Position numbers and translations under genes: made by a program. Source: an uncultured Oscillospiraceae bacterium (lineage in GTDB: Bacteria > Bacillota > Clostridia > Oscillospirales > Acutalibacteraceae). From it: DNA of 8,527 bases. Shown here piece after piece: positions 1-4,683 of this stretch. The notes beneath the pieces are model-generated. The model saw nothing but the letters and a program-made list of their open reading frames with translations, had not been told where the DNA came from and ran no database searches. Every line of letters begins with the position of its first letter. The stretch's first letter is position 1. The stretch is from contig UQVI01000080.1 of the NCBI GenBank assembly GCA_900544515.1, positions 1-8,527 of the forward strand, read 5' to 3'.

Positions 1-50
1 GATCTACACTCGACTAGTCGTCGGCAGCGTCAGATGTGTATAAGAGACAG
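1..50. other. Synthetic Nextera adapter, P5/i5 side (not genomic)
   Basis: Bases 1-9 match the 3' end of the Illumina P5 sequence. Bases 10-17 (TCGACTAG) match Nextera XT i5 index S513. Bases 18-31 are the read 1 overhang TCGTCGGCAGCGTC, and bases 32-50 are the Tn5 mosaic end AGATGTGTATAAGAGACAG. The order is exactly that of a tagmentation library molecule, so this is untrimmed library sequence. Genomic DNA begins at 51. Confidence 0.98.
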
Positions 51-320
51 AATTAGTTTTATAAAAAATGTCGGAGCAATCCACGCTGCATAACCGCCTA
101 TCAAATCTGCAAGTGCAGCACCTATACCTGCTGCAAGGCTGGATTTTTTTGAGCCGAGCAATACAATGGACAAAAAGATTATACTGTCACCAAGATGTGT
201 ATAGCCTGTACCCAAAGGAATTTTGAAGGTAAATGTAAACACAAAAATCAGTGCCGCCATAATTGCAGTAAAGCAGATCGCTCTTACGCTTACATTCCTT
301 TTCACTTTTTGATTTTCCAT
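51..320 (-). CDS. ECF transporter S component, 3'-truncated (PF07155-like)
   Basis: This is the N-terminal 90 residues of a membrane substrate-capture subunit (S component) of an energy-coupling factor vitamin transporter. Such proteins normally work with a shared EcfA/EcfA'/EcfT module and are roughly twice this length. Visible features are a basic N-terminus, a hydrophobic helix at about 12-33, the motif GYTHLGDSIIFL at 39-50, and AAGIGAALADLIGGYAAW at 63-80. The small-residue Ala/Gly-rich helix and the HLGD motif are typical of the riboflavin/HMP/pyridoxine-like S-component group. The vitamin cannot be named from the sequence. The ATG at 318-320 is preceded by a strong AAAGGAGG (minus strand, 328-335). 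The reading frame runs on into the adapter and meets a stop at 30-32. The last six residues of that longer frame (LSLIHI) are encoded by the mosaic end and are not protein. The real C-terminus is off the insert. Confidence 0.85.
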
Positions 321-355
321 ATAAAGTCCTCCTTTTTTCTAAATGTTACCACCTT

Positions 356-384
356 ATTGTACTCTAATCAATGTACAATTTTAA
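356..384 (-). promoter_or_regulatory. Candidate promoter with overlapping inverted repeat (possible operator) for the ECF gene
   Basis: Read on the minus strand there is a TTAAAA-like -35 (379-384), a 17-base spacer and a TACAAT -10 (356-361). A perfect 7-base dyad, ATTGTAC (356-362) and GTACAAT (373-379) with a 10-base spacer, covers the -10 box and spacer. That is where a repressor would block RNA polymerase. The half-sites resemble the general TGTAC-N-GTACA layout used by some GntR-family regulators, but the regulator is not identifiable. The -35 is weak (4 of 6). Confidence 0.4.
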
Positions 385-416
385 CTATTTTTTAATATAC
401 AGATTAAAAGCAAGAA

Positions 417-465
417 AGAACAGCCAATAAAACGCCTCAAGCTGAGCTGTTTTATTGGCTGTTCT
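417..465 (-). terminator. Intrinsic terminator of the 481-1149 gene
   Basis: A 17-bp perfect inverted repeat has arms at 417-433 and 449-465. The 15-base loop can itself pair CTCA (436-439) with TGAG (443-446). It starts 15 bases past the stop codon of the minus-strand membrane protein gene. On the minus strand it is followed by a T-rich but interrupted tract (TTCTTGCTTTTAAT). The plus side has no T run, so minus is the working direction. Confidence 0.8.
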
Positions 466-480
466 GAAATTCCAGAAGCA

Positions 481-1149
481 CTATACATCGTTTGAATTTG
501 CGTATATTTCATGCATACGATCATCATCAAAATGGCTGTCAAGGAAAATCTCGAAATGATTTGAGGGCGGCTCACCCTCTGCTCTTTCATCCATTCTCAG
601 TGCTGCTGTTGCCGACAGAAAAGAATCAAATATAAAAAATATAACAAATGTCCAAGTTAATACAGCACCCAGATTTATCGGTATCTTTTCAATAACGCCT
701 GACATCATAGGATATAATATCTTTATCCAGAATATACCAAGAAATCCCCAAAATAGTGAATACAGCAAACATACCCTGCCGTTTATGTTCAAAGGAACAT
801 TGCTATAATCCCATGCTACAGAACCGAAAACGATTTCCTGACCTAATGAACATATATATTCTGTAACAGTTCCTACAATAAATGAACTCAGAAATATTTT
901 CCACAGTTTAGCATTTCTTATTCTATAAAGCACCAACGTCAATATCACGCCGCCCATACCGTACGCAACGGATAGTGGTCCATAGACAAGTGATTTCCTC
1001 GATTCAATATAACCGTGACGGATAAAGCACCATATAGTTTCCACAATGAATCCTGTGACACAGCATATTAAAAAAATCCATACAATTTTTTCAAAGCATA
1101 TGCCGTTGGCAAATTTATTTTTTTCTTTATTCTGTACACTGTTTTTCAC
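481..1149 (-). CDS. Putative ABC transporter type IV membrane protein (PF06541 family)
   Basis: This is a 222-residue integral membrane protein with five likely helices at about 22-42, 56-76, 84-103, 125-148 and 158-181. Family landmarks are a Glu in helix 1 (GFIVETIW, E37), YGPLSVAYG at 56-64, EYICSLGQEIVFG near 97-109, and WDYSNVPLNINGRVCL at 113-128. It ends in an acidic cytoplasmic tail of the FLDSHFDDDR type. The family is named a putative ABC permease, but its role is not established. No ATPase or binding-protein gene is adjacent, so transport is not shown here. The start is GTG at 1147-1149, because an in-frame TGA lies one codon further upstream (minus strand GGTGATGAAAG before GTG). 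The ribosome binding site is weak. The gene appears monocistronic, with a candidate extended -10 promoter (1167-1195) and a hairpin terminator (417-465). Confidence 0.85.
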   Translation of the reverse strand: MKNSVQNKEKNKFANGICFEKIVWIFLICCVTGFIVETIWCFIRHGYIESRKSLVYGPLSVAYGMGGVILTLVLYRIRNAKLWKIFLSSFIVGTVTEYICSLGQEIVFGSVAWDYSNVPLNINGRVCLLYSLFWGFLGIFWIKILYPMMSGVIEKIPINLGAVLTWTFVIFFIFDSFLSATAALRMDERAEGEPPSNHFEIFLDSHFDDDRMHEIYANSNDV

Positions 1150-1166
1150 CTTTCATCACCAAAATC

Positions 1167-1195
1167 AGTATACCACAAAAATAGACATCTGTTTA
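1167..1195 (-). promoter_or_regulatory. Candidate extended -10 promoter for the PF06541 gene
   Basis: On the minus strand TAAACA (1190-1195) is followed by 17 bases and TATACT (1167-1172). A TGG directly before the -10 gives the extended -10 form. Transcription would start near 1160, leaving a leader of only about 11 bases before the GTG at 1149, which fits the poor ribosome binding site. Confidence 0.5.
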
Positions 1196-1215
1196 TAAAC
1201 TTTTTATAAAAAATA

Positions 1216-1245
1216 AAGAGACATTGAAATCAATCAATGTCTCTT
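1216..1245 (-). terminator. Intrinsic terminator of the solute-binding protein gene
   Basis: A 12-bp perfect inverted repeat (AAGAGACATTGA at 1216-1227, complement at 1234-1245) has a 6-base loop. On the minus strand the stem is followed by TTTATTTTTTATAAAAAG. It lies 13 bases past the stop codon at 1259. The following T tract also lies just upstream of the next gene's -35 box. Confidence 0.85.
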
Positions 1246-1258
1246 ATCCTGTATTATC

Positions 1259-2116
1259 TTATTTTGTCTCAGGCGGCTGATAATCAAAGTTTGATGCATT
1301 GTAGCCGAAGAACTCTTCAACAATCGGAGTGAACTCATCTGCATCATTGTACTCAGGGCTCTTCAGCTCATAAATAGCTTCGTTGAATGCCTCATCATAC
1401 CAATCCCACTTTTTAAAGGCATAAACATAGCTGATTGTATCCAGCTCACTGTCAAGCACCTTAAAATCATCCTTACCCTCAGCAACATTGAAATGGAATT
1501 CATCAATTACAAGGGCATCGATTTTTCCTGCCTTAAGGTCAGCAAGAGCACTTGCGGTATCCGGATATTCAGTAACCTTCTTCATACCGTCTTTAATGGC
1601 AGAATTTTTATCAAGAGCTGCCTTTGCAGTATCGGAAACCACACCGGCATTAACACCGTTAAGATCAGCATAAGTACCAATACTGCTGCCCTTTGCAGTT
1701 ACAGTGATGATTCTGTTATCAATAATATCCTTTGTAAAGGTATGATCCTTATTGAAAGAACCTGCATTCTTGGAAATACCGCCGACCATAACATAAGCAA
1801 TATACGCATTGCCGTCACCATCGGTATAAGCAGTATCCTCGCCGATTCTGTAATCCTTGTCAACCTGAACGAATTTATAATTTTTATAATCATTCTTTAC
1901 GTCATCAAATATCTTTTCAATGATTTTCACATCAAATCCTGTTAGCTGACCCTTTTCATCTGTATAAATAAAAGGCTTATTCTCCTCTGTATAGGCAACA
2001 AGCAGTGTTTCGTCAGTAATCTCCTCAGCCGGACCTGAAGATGAACAGCCGGCAAAGCAAAGCAGCACAAAAATGGCTGAAATAACAACTGCAACCATCC
2101 TTTTCATTTTTTCCAT
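1259..2116 (-). CDS. Family 3 solute-binding lipoprotein (amino-acid ABC transporter type), orphan
   Basis: This is a 285-residue secreted lipoprotein of the periplasmic-binding-protein-like family 3 (PF00497). An N-terminal basic stretch (MEKMKRM) and hydrophobic core end in the lipobox FAGC, giving lipidated Cys24 anchored on the outer face of the membrane. The mature part opens with LLVAYTEENKPFIYTDEKGQLTGFDVKIIEKIF, the classic first-lobe motif. Later it has the hinge-like ADLNGVNAGVV and the second-lobe segment LKAGKIDALVIDE. The expected GMTxTxER segment reads GGISKNAGSF, so the Arg that normally binds the ligand carboxylate is not visible. The start is the ATG at 2114-2116, which fits both the ribosome binding site and the signal peptide. 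A start further upstream would place about 30 extra residues before the signal sequence. No permease or ATPase gene lies in the window. The gene has its own promoter and terminator. Confidence 0.88.
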   Translation of the reverse strand: MEKMKRMVAVVISAIFVLLCFAGCSSSGPAEEITDETLLVAYTEENKPFIYTDEKGQLTGFDVKIIEKIFDDVKNDYKNYKFVQVDKDYRIGEDTAYTDGDGNAYIAYVMVGGISKNAGSFNKDHTFTKDIIDNRIITVTAKGSSIGTYADLNGVNAGVVSDTAKAALDKNSAIKDGMKKVTEYPDTASALADLKAGKIDALVIDEFHFNVAEGKDDFKVLDSELDTISYVYAFKKWDWYDEAFNEAIYELKSPEYNDADEFTPIVEEFFGYNASNFDYQPPETK

Positions 2117-2126
2117 TATGGTATAT

Positions 2127-2135
2127 CCTCCCTTT
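2127..2135 (-). promoter_or_regulatory. Ribosome binding site that sets the solute-binding protein start
   Basis: On the minus strand AAAGGGAGG ends 10 bases before the ATG at 2116. With the signal peptide it rules out a start at 2206, which no ribosome binding site supports and which would overlap the promoter. Confidence 0.75.
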
Positions 2136-2156
2136 CGGATACTTAAATATAACATA

Positions 2157-2185
2157 ATTTTATAATATAATAAACTTAAAGTCAA
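2157..2185 (-). promoter_or_regulatory. Promoter for the solute-binding protein gene
   Basis: On the minus strand TTGACT (2180-2185) is followed by a 17-base spacer and TAAAAT (2157-2162), in very AT-rich DNA. The start of transcription would be near 2150, giving a leader of about 34 bases that contains the ribosome binding site. Confidence 0.65.
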
Positions 2186-2199
2186 TAGGAAGTTGGCAC

Positions 2200-2228
2200 T
2201 TGACAACGAATTGAAATAGGATTACCCT
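2200..2228 (+). promoter_or_regulatory. Candidate promoter for sfsA
   Basis: A perfect -35 TTGACA (2200-2205) is followed by 17 bases and a poor -10, TACCCT (2223-2228). If used, transcription would begin at about 2235, just before the ATG at 2236, giving a leaderless or nearly leaderless message. It is divergent from the solute-binding protein promoter (2157-2185). Confidence 0.4.
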
Positions 2229-2235
2229 TGTATCT

Positions 2236-2916
2236 ATGAAATATAGTAATATAACACAGGGTCTTTTCATCAGCAGACCAAACAGATTTATTGCAAAAGT
2301 AAATATTGACGGAGAAGAACAAACTGTTCACGTAAAAAATACAGGCAGGTGCAGAGAGCTGCTGAAAGAAAATGCTGTTGTATTTTTGGAGAAAAGCAGC
2401 AATCCGAACAGAAAAACGCAGTACGATTTAATTTCCATTTACAAGGGTGATACACTGATTAATATGGACTCGCAAAGTCCGAACAAAGTTGTTGGCGAAT
2501 GGCTTGCGGAAGGCGGATTTCTGAAAAATCCTACTCTGATTAAGCCTGAAGCTGCCTATGGAAATTCACGGCTTGATTTCTACCTGGAAAACGAGAATGA
2601 AAAGGCTTTCATTGAAGTAAAAGGTGTAACCTTAGAGGTTGACGGCACAGCACGATTCCCTGACGCACCTACTGAAAGAGGAAGAAAGCATCTCAGTGAA
2701 CTGATAAGAGCAAAACAGAACGGTTACCGTGCGGCTGCTGTTTTTGTGATTCAGATGAAGGGGTGTAAACGGTTTGAGCCGAATGATAAGACTGACCCTG
2801 CTTTTGCACAAGAACTTAAGCGAGCTGCAGAAAACGGTGTTAAAATCATTGCTCTTGACTGCAGGGTAACGCAGAACAGTATTAAGATTGACAAGGAAAT
2901 TCCTGTAAGGCTTTAA
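2236..2916 (+). CDS. sfsA: SfsA family DNA/RNA nuclease
   Basis: This 226-residue protein is the usual length for SfsA. The name (sugar fermentation stimulation) comes from an E. coli overexpression phenotype. The fold is an N-terminal OB-like nucleic-acid-binding part (about 1-80) and a C-terminal restriction-endonuclease-like part. Diagnostic motifs are HVKNTGRCREL (32-42), SRLDF (111-115), IEVKGVTL (126-133) and FPDAPTERGRKHLSEL (141-156). Asp114, Glu127 and Lys129 fit the PD-(D/E)xK metal-nuclease centre. The physiological substrate is unsettled. The ATG is the only conventional start, since an in-frame TGA lies at 2212-2214. No good ribosome binding site is present at normal distance (the nearest AGG is about 15 bases away). 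The following ilvA has its own promoter, so co-transcription is optional. Confidence 0.93.
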   Translation: MKYSNITQGLFISRPNRFIAKVNIDGEEQTVHVKNTGRCRELLKENAVVFLEKSSNPNRKTQYDLISIYKGDTLINMDSQSPNKVVGEWLAEGGFLKNPTLIKPEAAYGNSRLDFYLENENEKAFIEVKGVTLEVDGTARFPDAPTERGRKHLSELIRAKQNGYRAAAVFVIQMKGCKRFEPNDKTDPAFAQELKRAAENGVKIIALDCRVTQNSIKIDKEIPVRL

Positions 2917-2923
2917 GCAATGA

Positions 2924-2952
2924 TTGACAAATTTCCGATTGAAGAGTAATAT
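2924..2952 (+). promoter_or_regulatory. Promoter for ilvA-ridA
   Basis: A perfect TTGACA (2924-2929), a 17-base spacer and TAATAT (2947-2952) lie directly after the sfsA stop. The expected start of transcription is near 2959, about 26 bases before the ilvA ATG. That leader is too short for a T-box or peptide attenuator, so branched-chain control by those mechanisms is unlikely. Confidence 0.65.
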
Positions 2953-2984
2953 ATTAAATCAGTAAAGTAATAGAGGCGAACAAT

Positions 2985-4184
2985 ATGTTAACATTAGACA
3001 GAGTTTATAAAGCAAAAAGAGTTCTATCAGAGGTTGTAAGAGAAACAGATATGATTCTCTCCAAAAATCTTTGCCCGAATGCCGGCATTTACCTTAAAAC
3101 TGAAAATTTACAGGTAACAGGCTCATTCAAGGTAAGAGGCTCTTATTTTAAAATAAGTCAGCTTTCAGACGAGGAAAAGGCAAAGGGCGTAATTGCCTGC
3201 TCAGCAGGAAATCATGCACAGGGTGTTGCCCTTGCCGCAACCAAGAACGGCATCAAATCACTCATCTGTCTTCCTGACGGTGCACCAATCAGCAAGGTTG
3301 AGGCAACAAAGCGTTACGGTGCTGAGGTATGCATGGTAAAGGGTGTATATGATGATGCATATAACAAAGCATTGGAGCTTAAAGAAGAAAAGGGATATTC
3401 CTTTATTCACCCATTTGATGACCCTGACGTAATTGCAGGACAGGGAACAATTGGACTTGAAATTCTTGATCAGCTTCCTGATGCAGATGCAGTTGTTGTG
3501 CCAATCGGCGGCGGCGGACTGATTGCCGGTGTAGCTTACACAATCAAGCAGATTAATCCGAACTGCAAGGTTTACGGCGTTCAGGCCAGCGGTGCTCCGT
3601 CAATGGAACAATCCGTAAACGACGGCAAAATTGAAACACTTGAAAAGGTGCAGACAATCGCAGATGGTATCGCAGTAAAAACACCGGGTAATCTTACTTT
3701 TGATCTGGTTAACAAATATGTTGACGGAATTTATACAGTAAGCGATGATGAAATTGCACTTGCAATTTTAACACTTATGGAGCAGGAAAAGCTCATTGCC
3801 GAAGGCGCAGGTGCCGTACCTGTAGCAGCAGTTATGAACGGCAAAATTCCTGATATTGACGGCAAAAAGGTTTGTTGCCTTGTTTCAGGCGGTAACATTG
3901 ATGTAACAATCCTTTCACGTGTTATTGAACGTGGGCTGAAAATGGGTGGAAGAACAGCAAATATCACAATTGCTCTTTCTGACAAACCGGGCCAGCTTAT
4001 GGGCGTAAGCCAGATTATTGCACAGCTGGGTGCCAATGTAGTATCTGTTAATTATGACAGCACGGACCTTGATATGAACATCACGGACTGCTATCTGAAT
4101 ATCGGAGTTGAAACAAGGGATTATCAGCACATTGCTCAGGTTAAGCAGGCTCTTAAGGATGCCGGCTTTGAGGTAATTGATTAA
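2985..4184 (+). CDS. ilvA: Threonine ammonia-lyase, medium form with one ACT domain
   Basis: This PLP enzyme deaminates L-threonine (and often L-serine) to 2-oxobutyrate (or pyruvate) and ammonia in the cytoplasm, the first committed step towards isoleucine. It has 399 residues. A fold-type II catalytic domain covers about 1-320, with the PLP lysine in TGSFKVRG (K49), SAGNHAQG (73-80), the phosphate-binding loop GGGGL (175-179) and SGGN (301-304). A single ACT domain follows at about 326-397, starting ITIALSDKPGQL. One ACT domain and this length match the medium form (TIGR01127 type). They differ from the short TdcB (no ACT) and the long E. coli IlvA. The ACT domain implies allosteric control by an amino acid. 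A degradative role is also possible, since no other ilv genes are visible. The start has AGAGG (2972-2976) eight bases upstream. ridA follows after 31 bases. Confidence 0.95.
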   Translation: MLTLDRVYKAKRVLSEVVRETDMILSKNLCPNAGIYLKTENLQVTGSFKVRGSYFKISQLSDEEKAKGVIACSAGNHAQGVALAATKNGIKSLICLPDGAPISKVEATKRYGAEVCMVKGVYDDAYNKALELKEEKGYSFIHPFDDPDVIAGQGTIGLEILDQLPDADAVVVPIGGGGLIAGVAYTIKQINPNCKVYGVQASGAPSMEQSVNDGKIETLEKVQTIADGIAVKTPGNLTFDLVNKYVDGIYTVSDDEIALAILTLMEQEKLIAEGAGAVPVAAVMNGKIPDIDGKKVCCLVSGGNIDVTILSRVIERGLKMGGRTANITIALSDKPGQLMGVSQIIAQLGANVVSVNYDSTDLDMNITDCYLNIGVETRDYQHIAQVKQALKDAGFEVID

Positions 4185-4215
4185 TAAATAATAACCACAT
4201 AAAGGAGATTTTACT

Positions 4216-4587
4216 ATGGAATATGTTGCAACAAATCACGCACCGAATGCAATCGGACCTTACTCACAGGCGGTTAAGGCAAACGGACTTCTTTTCACAT
4301 CAGGTCAGATTGCAATCAACCCTGCAACAAACGAGGTTGAGGCAATGACCATTGAGGAGCAGACAACACAGGTTTGTGAAAATCTTAAGGCAGTTGTTGA
4401 GGCTGCAGGCACATCAATGGACAAGGTTGTGAAAACAGTTTGCTTTTTAGCAGATATCAATGATTTTGCAAAGTTCAATGAGATTTACGGCACATACTTT
4501 ACATCAAAGCCTGCACGCTCCTGTGTAGCTGTTAAGGACTTACCGAAAGGTGTGCTCTGTGAGATTGAGCTTATCGCTGAGTTATAG
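4216..4587 (+). CDS. ridA: RidA family 2-iminobutanoate/2-iminopropanoate deaminase
   Basis: RidA (YjgF/YER057c/UK114 family) hydrolyses the enamine/imine products released by PLP lyases such as IlvA. This speeds 2-oxobutyrate or pyruvate release and protects PLP enzymes from 2-aminoacrylate. The protein has 123 residues, a normal length, and works as a cytoplasmic trimer in studied members. Landmarks are NAIGPYSQAV (11-20), FTSGQI (27-32), KTVCFLADINDFAKFNEIY (73-91), and KPARSCVAVKDLPKGVLCEIELIA (98-121). Arg101, Cys103 and Glu116 align with E. coli R105, C107 and E120, so it looks like a catalytically competent RidA rather than a degenerate Rid1-7 paralogue. A strong AAAGGAG sits at 4201-4207, nine bases before the ATG. 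It lies directly behind ilvA with no terminator between, so an operon is likely. Confidence 0.95.
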   Translation: MEYVATNHAPNAIGPYSQAVKANGLLFTSGQIAINPATNEVEAMTIEEQTTQVCENLKAVVEAAGTSMDKVVKTVCFLADINDFAKFNEIYGTYFTSKPARSCVAVKDLPKGVLCEIELIAEL

Positions 4588-4627
4588 TTTAGCAAACTGA
4601 ATAGCAATATAAAAATAAATATTCTGT

Positions 4628-4675
4628 AAATAAAACAGCTGAGAAACATAAATCCGTTTCTCAGCTGTTTTATTT
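4628..4675. terminator. Bidirectional intrinsic terminator between convergent genes
   Basis: A 20-bp perfect inverted repeat has arms at 4628-4647 and 4656-4675 and an 8-base loop. The AT outer part gives T-rich ends on both strands (TTTTATTTG on plus, GTTTTATTTAC on minus). It sits between the ridA stop (4587) and the glycosyltransferase stop (4684), so one hairpin can serve both genes. Confidence 0.9.
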
Positions 4676-4683
4676 GTTACATA

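Noticed and set aside
32..50. Tn5/IS50-like transposon end, with its mirror copy at 8482-8500
   Set aside because: These are the engineered 19-base mosaic ends of the Nextera kit, directly joined to kit overhangs and index sequences. No transposase gene is present. They are library parts and not a mobile element.
321..416. Vitamin riboswitch in the ECF gene leader
   Set aside because: ECF genes often carry riboswitches, but the leader after the likely promoter is only about 30-40 bases and shows no RFN, TPP or cobalamin-like conserved blocks.
1493..1945. 150-residue open frame on the plus strand, opposite the solute-binding protein
   Set aside because: It lies wholly antisense to a well-supported lipoprotein gene, has no ribosome binding site and shows no recognisable protein motif.
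2193..2210. Sigma-54 promoter (TTGGCAC seen at 2194-2199)
   Set aside because: The required GC element at the correct spacing (TTGCA-like) is absent, and the adjacent TTGACA gives a better vegetative -35.
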